Shown one piece after another: positions 41,034-49,137 of a DNA stretch of 64,000 nucleotides. The stretch spans positions 534,980 to 598,979 of the forward strand of contig NZ_JACWZZ010000004.1 in NCBI RefSeq assembly GCF_014698995.1, read 5' to 3'. A program made the position numbers and the translations under genes. How positions within the stretch are numbered: position 1 is the first letter of the stretch; every line of letters starts with the position of its first letter. Source of the DNA: Hymenobacter duratus. Its GTDB lineage: Bacteria; Bacteroidota; Bacteroidia; Cytophagales; Hymenobacteraceae. The notes below the pieces were generated by a model. That model ran no database searches and was not told the DNA's origin. It was given only the letters and a program-made list of their open reading frames with translations.

Positions 41034-42029
41034 ATGGATTATCCCCTGCTGAAGCTTGCCGCCATTGATATCGGCTCAAACGCCGTTCGTTGTCAGATTT
41101 CAGCAGTGCTCCATTACGGCGACCGGTATCGGCTGAAACGGGTGGAATATGTGCGGTATCCGCTGCGCCTGGGCGAAGATGTATTCGCCACAGGCACTAT
41201 CTCGGAGAAGAAACAGGAGAAGTTCATCAAGTTTCTGCACGCGCTGCGTCTGCTGATGGAAGTGCACGACGTGGCCCCGAACCACTACCTTATCTGCGCT
41301 ACCTCGGCCATGCGCACCGCTACCAATGGCGAGGCCGTGGCGGCCCGGATTAAGCAGGAACTGGGCATGACGGTGCAGGTAATTGACGGGCAGGATGAGG
41401 CAGCCTACATCAACCGGGTAATCGAGCACCTGCTTGAAGACAAGAAGCACTACCTGCATATTGACGTGGGTGGTGGCAGCACCGAGTTCAACATCTACCA
41501 CGACCGGCGCAAAGTAGCCTCGCAGTCGTTTGAAATAGGCTCGATCCGGCGCATGCAGCAGGAAGAAAGCGGCCTGAAAAGCACCGATGCCCAGAACAGC
41601 CTGTGGCAGCGCATGGAAGAATGGGTCACGGAAAATGCCCGCCGCTACCACGTTACGCGCGCCATTGGTACCGGCGGCAACATCAACAAGCTCTATAGTC
41701 TGGCGCAGCCACAGCTGGACAAGCCCGTTACACGCCGTCGCATTGCCACCGTCCTCGACCACCTTACCAGCATGAGCATGGATGAGCGGGTGAACGTGGC
41801 CATGCTCAACCCTGACCGCGCCGACGTGATTGTACCGGCTGGCCACATCTATCTTTCCGCCATGGAATGGGCCAACATCAGCCAGATGATTGTGCCAGAC
41901 ATCGGCCTGAAAGACGGTATGCTTCAGACACTGTTTGAAGACCATTTCGACGAAATACGGCCCAAAGCCGACCATTCAAGCATGACGCCCACGCCATCGG
42001 TGCAAAGCCGCCCTACGGAAGTGGAATAG
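41034..42029 (+). CDS. Ppx/GppA family phosphatase
   Basis: This 331-residue ASKHA-fold enzyme of the exopolyphosphatase/guanosine pentaphosphate phosphatase family degrades polyphosphate from its end or converts pppGpp to ppGpp. Phosphate-binding motifs are visible: LAAIDIGSNAVRCQIS, ATSAMRTATNG, HIDVGGGSTEFNIY and GTGGNINKL. It is the short two-domain form without the C-terminal HD domain of E. coli Ppx. It lies about 7 kb from ppk1, so polyphosphate synthesis and breakdown genes share the region, though not the operon. A terminator follows at 42038-42075. Confidence 0.9.
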   Translation: MDYPLLKLAAIDIGSNAVRCQISAVLHYGDRYRLKRVEYVRYPLRLGEDVFATGTISEKKQEKFIKFLHALRLLMEVHDVAPNHYLICATSAMRTATNGEAVAARIKQELGMTVQVIDGQDEAAYINRVIEHLLEDKKHYLHIDVGGGSTEFNIYHDRRKVASQSFEIGSIRRMQQEESGLKSTDAQNSLWQRMEEWVTENARRYHVTRAIGTGGNINKLYSLAQPQLDKPVTRRRIATVLDHLTSMSMDERVNVAMLNPDRADVIVPAGHIYLSAMEWANISQMIVPDIGLKDGMLQTLFEDHFDEIRPKADHSSMTPTPSVQSRPTEVE

Positions 42030-42037
42030 CTACTACG

Positions 42038-42075
42038 AAGAAGCCCCGGCTGCTCGCGCAGTCGGGGCTTCTTTG
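42038..42075 (+). terminator. Intrinsic terminator after ppx
   Basis: The arms AAGAAGCCCCGgCTGC and GCAGtCGGGGCTTCTT pair around a short loop near 42055-42058, followed by TGTTATT. It probably also serves the converging Omp28 lipoprotein gene. Confidence 0.75.
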
Positions 42076-42115
42076 TTATTAAGGCTTATGCTGCCGGGTC
42101 TTTCTGGTGAGTACG

Positions 42116-43033
42116 CTATTTGATTTTCACCTCCGCTACCTGCACTACTTGCTTGGTTGCGTCATCGGAGAGGAACGCCACAATGGCGCAGTGCTTATCC
42201 TGCCACTGAGTAGGCAGTTCGTAAGTCAGGTAGGTAGCCACGCTTTGGCCGGTAGTGGGACTGGCCGTAAGCACTTGGCCAAAGGTTCCTCGCAAAGCAC
42301 TGCGTAGCACATGGCGGTGGGCATAGTTTGGCACATCGGCGGGGTTGCGGCTGTAGTCCTTCTGCCAGCCCAGCAGGCTGTCCTCGCTCACATAGATACC
42401 CAGCCGGAATGTGCGGCCGGGCTGCGGCGTGAGGTAGCGTGCATTCACTTTGAGGCGCAGGCGGCGGCTGGCTGGGTTATACAGCTTGGTAAGCCGTAGT
42501 TCCTGCTGCGGCGTCTGGGCCAGCTGCGTTGCCACGGCGTTGCCCCAGTCGGCGTAGTCCAGCACGGCGCTGCTGGTGCCAGCGCGCGGCGTACGGCTAA
42601 CCGCTCCTTTCGGCAGGCCCAGCTGGCTCAGCCCGAAGGCATCATCCAGCTCCTGGCTCACTACCGGCACCCGGAAATCGGTCTGATACTTAGGCTCGGT
42701 GGCTTTAGGGCCGGCGAAATAGTCGGTTACGTGGTCTTCCAGCACGACCAGCCGCTCGCCGTGCTGCTGCTTGAGGGCCGTTACTACCACGCCGGCGCGC
42801 GGGCAGTTGCCGCAATATTGGCCGGTGAAGTCTTCCAGCATAGCCCGCTGCACAAGGAGTGGAGCCGGCTGAGCCGTTTCCGCCGAGTCGAGGGCCAGCG
42901 TGTCGCGCTGCCCCGCCGATAAGGTGGCCTGTGGTGGTACTGGCTGGTCGATTACGTCGCAGCCCGGCAACAGGCTCAGGCCAGCGGAAGCCGCTACTCC
43001 CAGCAGTAGCGCAACAGTGAAAGAGTGTTTCAT
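42116..43033 (-). CDS. Omp28-related outer-membrane lipoprotein
   Basis: This 305-residue lipoprotein has a lipobox (SLLPGC, acylated Cys about residue 25) and an Omp28-type thioredoxin-like domain: MLEDFTGQYCGNCPRAG places a CxxC where thioredoxins have their redox pair. Omp28 proteins are surface or outer-membrane proteins of Bacteroidota with no settled reaction. The second half (LTKLYNPASRRLRLKVNARYL...) is a beta domain. No T9SS sorting domain is present. It sits 122 bp after the DUF6029 gene in the same direction, in a locus with TlpA and a second Omp28 protein. Confidence 0.82.
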   Translation of the reverse strand: MKHSFTVALLLGVAASAGLSLLPGCDVIDQPVPPQATLSAGQRDTLALDSAETAQPAPLLVQRAMLEDFTGQYCGNCPRAGVVVTALKQQHGERLVVLEDHVTDYFAGPKATEPKYQTDFRVPVVSQELDDAFGLSQLGLPKGAVSRTPRAGTSSAVLDYADWGNAVATQLAQTPQQELRLTKLYNPASRRLRLKVNARYLTPQPGRTFRLGIYVSEDSLLGWQKDYSRNPADVPNYAHRHVLRSALRGTFGQVLTASPTTGQSVATYLTYELPTQWQDKHCAIVAFLSDDATKQVVQVAEVKIK

Positions 43034-43157
43034 ACTATCAATACTCGTGCAGCCAGTACCCTGACGCTGCGGAATTTACGAAGAATTTGCCGCCATGGTC
43101 GGCGGTACCCGATGGCAGCATTGGCACCGCCCCATCTGAGCAGGCACACATGCGCTG

Positions 43158-44825
43158 CTAGAAACTGCTTGTGATGGAAATAGCGAGGCCATTGGAGGCC
43201 GGTACGTAGCGGCATACGCCCCCTACGCACACAATACCAGCCCGCTGCCGGCCGTAGCCCATAGCTATACGCGTGGTGCCGCCCACATACCCAACCTGCC
43301 CGGTGAGGTAGTGAATGCGCTGCTCCTCATGCGAATTGCCATAGTTATACTGGTCGAATACGGTCAGGAACCAGTGGGGTGAATAGGTGTATTCCAGCAG
43401 GGCCATGGCCCATGAGCCCTTGTCCTGCTGCGTAAACAGTCCCTGCAGCTCGCCACGCAGGCTGTGGCGCGGCGTAAACTTGTGCGTCACATCGAGCACG
43501 CCAATGTGGCTACGGACGATGCCGTAGCCAGTGCCCAGGTTTTCCACTACGTCTTTGTTGTAGACAAAGCGCGCATACATGGCATTGGCTTTCCATTTCG
43601 GGGTGAAGCGCCGGTGCAGCTCCACGTTAAAGTCGCGGTAGTACACGGCGCCCCCCACTTTCAGAAAGCCCGACTCGTACCCTTGGCGGGCCGTCAGGTC
43701 GTCGTTGAGCAGGCGCCGGTCAATACCGTTTACAGCCGAAAAGTTCACGCTTACATCCGTCCCGTATTCTCCTCCCAATGGGCTCTTGGGAATATGGTAT
43801 GTCAGTTCGGCCTGCCCGCTCATCTCCCCTAGCGGCTGCGTGGCATAGGGGTAGATGCTGGCCGCCAGTGCGTAGGTGTGCTGCTTGGTGAGGGCCGGCA
43901 GAAAGTTGAGCACGGCCGCATTGCCGGTGGCGGCACGGTCGGCCCGGAAGTCCATGTTATCTACCCGCTTGGCGGCCAGCACCAGCCCAATGCCATTGCG
44001 GGCATAGGAAGTTGTGACCAACAGGGAGCGGCCAGGGCGGTAGATGAAATTGTTTACAACGGACGGGTCGTTGGCTTTCTGGGCGTACTCAGCGGCGAAG
44101 TTGAATCCGCCGTTGTTCACGCTCACGCGGCCAGCAGCAGCTCCCACGTTTTCAGGCAAAACCAGTTGCGGGTCCTCATCAGCCTGGTACTTGCTCAGGA
44201 AGCTCCCTCCCACCGTGATGCGCGTAGCGGCAGAATCGAGGCCGGGCAGCAGGTCGTTCAAGGTTACTTCCGCATCGACGCCACGCACAATTGCGGGGCT
44301 TTTATCGAAGAAAAAGCGTTGGCGCCCTAGCATACCGGTGATGCGCACGCCCGGCACCGGCTGCAGGCGCACCCGCAAGCCGTCAATGGAATTGTCGATG
44401 CCGAGGTTGCGCTCCTCGTATGCCCTGAAAATCAGTCCGTTGCCGAACTGTTCGTAGAAATTGCCGACCGTCACCTGGAGGCGGCCGCCATCATAGGTGG
44501 CGTAGCGGTACGGAATGCCACTGCCCCGGTAGCGGGGGTCGAAGCCCTGTAAAGGCGCCAGATACGCTTCATACCGCACGCCGGCCGAGAATTTCCCGGT
44601 TGTCAGAATCAGGTTGGCGAAGGTATTGGAGCGCAGTTTCTCCGGCACTTCCGGCGCCCCGATGAGCGAGTCGGGCCGGTAGGTTTGAATATCGGTCTGG
44701 AAGTCGCCGTGCAGTTGGGCACCTTCCAGCGCATCGCCGGTTCCCTGAGCGGCAGCACCATGCCCCAGCAACAAGCCTAGGCCGGTGCCGGCCCACACGG
44801 CAGGCCGCAAGTAAAAGTGTTTCAT
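43158..44825 (-). CDS. DUF6029 family outer-membrane protein
   Basis: This 555-residue protein has a signal peptide (ends near GAAAQG, about residue 28). The rest is an alternating pattern typical of a large outer-membrane beta-barrel (for example VRYEAYLAPLQGFDPRYRGSGIP and YDGGRLQVTVGNFYEQFGNGL, shown in parts). It ends in SITSSF with a terminal Phe, a usual signal for barrel assembly. This matches DUF6029, a Bacteroidota family often encoded with Omp28 and TlpA proteins; function unknown. The ATG at 44825 is preferred to a TTG one codon earlier. It follows tlpA by 30 bp, so the two are cotranscribed. Confidence 0.82.
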   Translation of the reverse strand: MKHFYLRPAVWAGTGLGLLLGHGAAAQGTGDALEGAQLHGDFQTDIQTYRPDSLIGAPEVPEKLRSNTFANLILTTGKFSAGVRYEAYLAPLQGFDPRYRGSGIPYRYATYDGGRLQVTVGNFYEQFGNGLIFRAYEERNLGIDNSIDGLRVRLQPVPGVRITGMLGRQRFFFDKSPAIVRGVDAEVTLNDLLPGLDSAATRITVGGSFLSKYQADEDPQLVLPENVGAAAGRVSVNNGGFNFAAEYAQKANDPSVVNNFIYRPGRSLLVTTSYARNGIGLVLAAKRVDNMDFRADRAATGNAAVLNFLPALTKQHTYALAASIYPYATQPLGEMSGQAELTYHIPKSPLGGEYGTDVSVNFSAVNGIDRRLLNDDLTARQGYESGFLKVGGAVYYRDFNVELHRRFTPKWKANAMYARFVYNKDVVENLGTGYGIVRSHIGVLDVTHKFTPRHSLRGELQGLFTQQDKGSWAMALLEYTYSPHWFLTVFDQYNYGNSHEEQRIHYLTGQVGYVGGTTRIAMGYGRQRAGIVCVGGVCRYVPASNGLAISITSSF

Positions 44826-44855
44826 CAATCGTCCTGTGCTTTGTGGGAGTGCCGG

Positions 44856-45431
44856 TTACTGCGACACGGCTTCGCCCTTGTTCAGCTTGCGTACCAGCTC
44901 CAGCAGATGCGCTTCGTCGCCCTCGTTATAGGCGTTGTGCTGCCACACGATATTGCCCTGGCCGTCCAGCAGGAAGGTATGCGGCACATTGTTCACGTTC
45001 AGGGCGCGCTTCAGATCCTGGTTCTGGTCGAGGTAAACGGGGTATGTCCAGCCCCGGCCCCGCACGAAAGGGCTGACCTTGGCAGCATTGCGGGCATCGT
45101 CGATGCTCACGGCCACCAGTTGCACCCCGGTTTCCTTCTGCCAATCGGCATACTGTTCCGAAATATTGGTTAGCTCGGCAATGCAGGGTTTGCACCAGGT
45201 AGCCCAGAAACTAATAATGACGGGCTTCCCCTGCCCTACTCCCGGCAGCGTGGCCGTACTGATGGGCTTCCCATCCAGCGTGCGCACCTGCACTGCCGGC
45301 AGGCGGCGGGTTTTCAGGTCTGTGTCGTTGGGCGTAGTGGCTTGCGCTGAGCTGGGCGTCTGGGCCTGCGCAGATAGTGCCGTGAAGGCCAAAAGGCAGC
45401 TCAGGACCAGAATAGTAGTACGTGCTTTCAT
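44856..45431 (-). CDS. TlpA-like thiol:disulfide oxidoreductase
   Basis: This 191-residue exported thioredoxin-fold protein has a signal peptide (ends near SAQAQT) and a TlpA/ResA-type active site (IISFWATWCKPCIAEL), with Cys-Lys-Pro-Cys as the redox pair. The downstream cis-Pro loop is NNVPHTFLLDGQGNIVW. Such proteins reduce disulfides in the periplasm or in partner proteins. Its neighbours carry CxxC in Omp28 domains, so they are plausible partners (inference). It lies 82 bp after the Omp28-T9SS gene and 30 bp before the DUF6029 gene. Confidence 0.9.
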   Translation of the reverse strand: MKARTTILVLSCLLAFTALSAQAQTPSSAQATTPNDTDLKTRRLPAVQVRTLDGKPISTATLPGVGQGKPVIISFWATWCKPCIAELTNISEQYADWQKETGVQLVAVSIDDARNAAKVSPFVRGRGWTYPVYLDQNQDLKRALNVNNVPHTFLLDGQGNIVWQHNAYNEGDEAHLLELVRKLNKGEAVSQ

Positions 45432-45457
45432 GGGTGGTGAAGGGTGGATATAGAGTA

Positions 45458-45488
45458 GGCCCTGTTTCGAAGGTAACGAAACAGGGCC
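45458..45488 (-). terminator. Hairpin after the Omp28-T9SS gene
   Basis: Perfect 12-bp arms 45458-45469 and 45477-45488 (GGCCCTGTTTCG and its complement) with a seven-base loop. No strong U-run follows on the minus strand, so it may be a weak terminator or an RNA-stability element. Confidence 0.5.
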
Positions 45489-45513
45489 CTTGTTCTATGC
45501 TGATTGGCTGTGA

Positions 45514-46923
45514 TTATTCAACGAGCAACTGCTGGGTGCGGACTCCATTGGTGGTGGTGAGGCGCACAGTATACAGACCCGGGGCCTGGCCCGTCAGGTT
45601 CAGTGGCAACTGCTGGGCACCACTTCCCAGCATCGGCGAGGTATGCGCCAGCACCCGGCGGCCCAGGGCATCCAGCACTTCCACCTGCACGGTTTCGGCG
45701 CGGGCCAGGCTTACGAAGAGCGTGGTGCGGCCGGTAGTGGGGTTGGGCGCGACATCAAAAGGCAGGCCGCTTTGCGCTTTCTGCGTACCCAGCACGCCAT
45801 TCAGGCGGGCATAGCCGCCCTGCAGAATCTCGTTGTTTGAACGGCGCTGCAGAAACACCACTACCCGCAGGCTGTCGAAGTTTTCGACCCGGCTGATGGC
45901 ATTGCCGGGCGTGGAAGCCGGAAACGCAAACGTCTGATTCAGATTCCAGGATTGGTTGGTGGCCAGCGCTGGCACCGCGCTGCCATTCTGGTCGGGCATC
46001 ATCTTCTTCACCACGTCCACGAAGCTGGTTTCACCGTTGGTGGCTACGTTCTGCCGTGTATGGCGCTCTGTGATGAGCATGTGCGCTACTAAGTCGTTGG
46101 CTGCTACATCTACATAAGGCTTAATGCGGGCTGAAGCCGTTACCGTGCGGGTAGCTACGTTTAGGGTGTACACCACATCCACATCGGCCACGGAAATTTC
46201 CTGCGCCAGTGCGTCCACGGTGCCGCCGTTCATCACCTGCGGGTTGCCTACCCAGCCGTTGCCGTTTAGGTGCGTTTCCGGAATACCCTGAATGCCGTAG
46301 AAGTTGTGCCGCGCGCCGGTTTCGGTGGTATAGTAAGGGTCGCCGGCCGGAAAAGCAGTGTTGCGCGGATAGTTCTGCTGGTATTTTACGACCACCATCT
46401 TGTTGCGGCGAGTAGAGCGCACTGCCTCAAACTGGGCATTGCCCGGGTTGCAGGGCGGACAGGTGCTGCTCGTGAATACTTCGGCCACCACTTGACGGGG
46501 CACCACGCGGGCGGCAACCTGCAGAGTTAGGCGCAGCGTGTCGTTGGCGCGGTTGCCATCCATCTGCCCGGCGTTGGCGCTACGCACATTGGAAGGCCAG
46601 AATTTGAAGCGGTACGTACCCGGGCCGGGCGGCGTCCAGCTCTGGCTCAAGGCAAAGGCTCCTACCCCACCAGCCGGCACCGTGCCCGGCACCGCCTCCG
46701 ACGTAATTGGGCCATTGTTTACCCGGTAATTGATGTTGTAGCTCAGAATAGCCTCGGTGCCCACATTGCTCAGGTCACCTTCCAGCAGAATGGCCCCAGG
46801 CCCCGCGTATTGCGGCAGATACACGCGCGACACGCTGGCATCCAGCGACGACTGCGCCAGCGCGGTAGCAGATAAGCCCAGCAGCGGAGTGGCACAGGCA
46901 ACAAATACGTAGAGTTTTTTCAT
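45514..46923 (-). CDS. Omp28-related protein with T9SS sorting domain
   Basis: This 469-residue secreted protein has a signal peptide (ends near ATALAQS), a first beta domain (about 25-150), an Omp28/thioredoxin-like domain with VVAEVFTSSTCPPCNPGN (CxxC) and a T9SS type A C-terminal domain of about 80 residues (DVAPNPTTGRTTLFVSL, VLDALGRRVLA, PGLYTVRLTT, QQLLVE). The CTD directs it through the type IX machinery to the cell surface. The start is the methionine before KKLYVF. An exact -7 box on the minus strand lies at 46988-46995. It is the first gene of the Omp28-TlpA-DUF6029 locus. Confidence 0.88.
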   Translation of the reverse strand: MKKLYVFVACATPLLGLSATALAQSSLDASVSRVYLPQYAGPGAILLEGDLSNVGTEAILSYNINYRVNNGPITSEAVPGTVPAGGVGAFALSQSWTPPGPGTYRFKFWPSNVRSANAGQMDGNRANDTLRLTLQVAARVVPRQVVAEVFTSSTCPPCNPGNAQFEAVRSTRRNKMVVVKYQQNYPRNTAFPAGDPYYTTETGARHNFYGIQGIPETHLNGNGWVGNPQVMNGGTVDALAQEISVADVDVVYTLNVATRTVTASARIKPYVDVAANDLVAHMLITERHTRQNVATNGETSFVDVVKKMMPDQNGSAVPALATNQSWNLNQTFAFPASTPGNAISRVENFDSLRVVVFLQRRSNNEILQGGYARLNGVLGTQKAQSGLPFDVAPNPTTGRTTLFVSLARAETVQVEVLDALGRRVLAHTSPMLGSGAQQLPLNLTGQAPGLYTVRLTTTNGVRTQQLLVE

Positions 46924-46987
46924 ACTGGAAAGAATGTGTGGAGGAAGGATGCAACTGCGCGAAAGGGCCACTAAAAGGCTAGTATCT

Positions 46988-46995
46988 CAAATCTA
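46988..46995 (-). promoter_or_regulatory. -7 box of the Omp28-T9SS gene
   Basis: The minus strand reads TAGATTTG (exact TAnnTTTG). A TTG lies 22 bp upstream of it (47018-47020 on the plus-strand numbering), slightly wider than ideal. Confidence 0.5.
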
Positions 46996-47066
46996 GGGTT
47001 TTTTATAAGTAAGCTGACAATCAGCTCCAACAAAGTAGCTGGAGCGCACCAAAGCGCACTACCGGC

Positions 47067-47110
47067 AAAAAAATATCCGGCTGCTCAGGGGCGAAAGGAG
47101 CAGCCGGATA
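47067..47110 (-). terminator. Intrinsic terminator after the T9SS cargo gene at 47134-48126
   Basis: Perfect 13-bp arms 47074-47086 and 47098-47110 around an 11-base loop. On the minus strand it is followed by seven T. It separates this gene from the Omp28 locus downstream. Confidence 0.85.
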
Positions 47111-47133
47111 GCAACAGAAACTGGCTGACCAGG

Positions 47134-48126
47134 CTATTCTACCACCAGGCGGCGCGTAGAACTGCCTTCAGAAGTAGTAAGGCGCACCACGTATAGCCCC
47201 GGGCCCTGCCCGGCTAGGTTCAGGAATACCTCGCGCTGCCCGCTGGCCTGCACCGATGGTGTCGCTACCGGTACAACGCGCCCCAGCGCATCCAGGAGTT
47301 CTACCCGTACTGTTTCGGGGCGGGCCAAAGAGAATCGCAGTGAAGTGCGGGTAGTGGCCGGGTTTGGAGCCAGCAAAAAGGGCTGCCCGGCCTGCGCTTT
47401 AGCAGCGCTCAACGGCGCGCTCAGAAAGCTCCAGTAGGAGTTGTCGAGCAATGACGGGCTGCCAGTCGTGCGCGACTCCAGTATTGGGGAGCCGGCTATT
47501 TGCAGCGCGGTAGTAGCATTCACCTGCACGCCTGCCGTTAGGGCCAGACCAGTAGTTGCATTGGTGCGCTGGTCCACGATGTAGATGTTATTGGTTGTTT
47601 CTTCCAGCACGATGCTCCAATACGTGAACAGCGCCGGGTTGCCGGGCTTGCTGAACGAATTGAACTGCACCCAGTGCTGGCGGTTCGGAGCGGTTCCGAA
47701 CGTTTTCGTGATGATAAAGTCGCCGGTAGTGGCACCAATACCCCACACGCACACCGATTTATCGGGAATCTGGGCAGAGGGCAGGGTGGTATTGGTAGAA
47801 GACGGAACGGTCGTGGCGCTGGTCGTGAAGGTCAGCACCCCACTACTCGACACTTTGTAGCTGGAAGCGGGTTGGCCATTGAAGAAAAACGCAAACGGCA
47901 CCGAATTCGTCTGCGACCAGGCGGGCGTGGCAAACGTGGCCGAAGTACCGGTGAACAGGGTGGTCCAGCCCGGTGCCAGCCCTCCGTCTATCGGGTATTC
48001 GGTATCCAGGTTGAGACTTCCGGGATTTTGGCCGGCGTTCAGAAAGGGAACCTGCGTATACTGGGCCATGGCGGGCGCAACCCCAACTGCCAGCGCAAAA
48101 CCAGCCGTGAGTAATAGTCTTTTCAT
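47134..48126 (-). CDS. T9SS type A cargo protein of unknown function
   Basis: This 330-residue secreted protein has a signal peptide (ends near APAMAQ) and a C-terminal T9SS type A domain (LLAPNPATTRTSLRFSLA, VELLDALGRVV, PGLYVVRLTTSEG, RRLVVE). The mature N-terminal ~220 residues are Ser/Thr/Asn-rich beta structure (FFNGQPASSYKVSSSGVLTF, NRQHWVQFNSFSKPG), with a carbohydrate-binding or lectin-like look, but I do not recognise a family. Its sorting domain is closely similar to that of the Omp28-T9SS protein. It is divergent from the T9SS gene at 48355. Confidence 0.82.
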   Translation of the reverse strand: MKRLLLTAGFALAVGVAPAMAQYTQVPFLNAGQNPGSLNLDTEYPIDGGLAPGWTTLFTGTSATFATPAWSQTNSVPFAFFFNGQPASSYKVSSSGVLTFTTSATTVPSSTNTTLPSAQIPDKSVCVWGIGATTGDFIITKTFGTAPNRQHWVQFNSFSKPGNPALFTYWSIVLEETTNNIYIVDQRTNATTGLALTAGVQVNATTALQIAGSPILESRTTGSPSLLDNSYWSFLSAPLSAAKAQAGQPFLLAPNPATTRTSLRFSLARPETVRVELLDALGRVVPVATPSVQASGQREVFLNLAGQGPGLYVVRLTTSEGSSTRRLVVE

Positions 48127-48354
48127 ACAGGAAGAAAAAAGCGAGAGAGACGGTTCCGGCTACCGAAGTTCTTAAATCACCGGCTATATTTAAAGTATCT
48201 CCCTCGGATACAGAGGTTAAAACTAGCTTAGTTTTTTAATAAATTGCCAACTAACGGTATTATTTTAAGTACGTATTGTCTATTTGCTATCTGCTACTCA
48301 GGGCTTTGTTTCACTCAACTAATTTCTTTCCCCCAGTTCTTTTCACCCATCTGC

Positions 48355-49137
48355 ATGAAAAAAATCTACCTTTCTTGTGTTGCCTTGGCTTTGAGTGCCG
48401 GTTTTGCCCAGGCAGGCCGCCTACAGAACGTTGTGCTGAGTGGTGCGCCCCGCATTACCATTCTGGGCGGCTATCAGCAGGCGGGCCCTCTTCAGGCGAC
48501 CTTCACCATCACAAATAACAACACGCGTAGCCTGCAGCTGGGTCTGCAGCGCCAGATTATCAGTGAGGTAAGCGGTACCGAAAACAACTTTTGCTTCGGC
48601 ACCGGCTGCTACCCGCCCAGCGTCACAACGGCTCCCTCCCCGATTACGGTAGCCGCTGGCGCCATCGACAACACGTTTCTCGGTGACTACGTGACCAACG
48701 GCCGGGCCGGCATCACGACTATCCGCTACGCGGTGTATGAAGTAGGCACTCAGGATTCGACTTACGTGACGGTCGTGTATGATGCCTCGCGGCCGCTGAA
48801 AACCAGCCCGATGGCAGCCAATGAGCAGGTGCTGAGCCAGCCCGCGCCCAATCCTGCCGCTGGTGGTGCGGCTTTTCGCCTTACCTACAACCTGCCCTCA
48901 CACGTTCGGCAGGCTCACCTGGTCCTCGTCTCCCTCTCCGATGGCCGCCGGGTATACGACCTGCCCCTCCAGGGCGCCGGCTCCTTCAGCGGCATTCTCG
49001 CCGGGGGCCGTATCGTTGACAAGGCAGGTGCCGTTACCATCTCCACCGTAGGTCTCGCCCGCGGCCTCTATAGCTGCCTGCTCATCACCGACGACCGTAG
49101 CACTCCCCTCGCTGCTCGGCGCCTGCTGGTGCAATAG
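48355..49137 (+). CDS. Small T9SS cargo protein, overlapping ppk1 antisense
   Basis: This 260-residue secreted protein has a signal peptide (MKKIYLSCVALALSAGFAQA) and a C-terminal T9SS type A domain (LSQPAPNPAAGGAAFRL, LVSLSDGRRVYDLPLQ, GLARGLYSCLLIT, ARRLLVQ). The middle (residues ~20-165) is beta-rich with two close cysteines (CFGTGCYPP) and no recognised family. The start is the methionine at 48355; the longer frame to 48244 precedes the signal peptide. Its last 240 bp, including most of the sorting domain, lie antisense to the 3' end of ppk1. The 228-bp intergenic region upstream is AT-rich and presumably holds both divergent promoters. Confidence 0.8.
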   Translation: MKKIYLSCVALALSAGFAQAGRLQNVVLSGAPRITILGGYQQAGPLQATFTITNNNTRSLQLGLQRQIISEVSGTENNFCFGTGCYPPSVTTAPSPITVAAGAIDNTFLGDYVTNGRAGITTIRYAVYEVGTQDSTYVTVVYDASRPLKTSPMAANEQVLSQPAPNPAAGGAAFRLTYNLPSHVRQAHLVLVSLSDGRRVYDLPLQGAGSFSGILAGGRIVDKAGAVTISTVGLARGLYSCLLITDDRSTPLAARRLLVQ

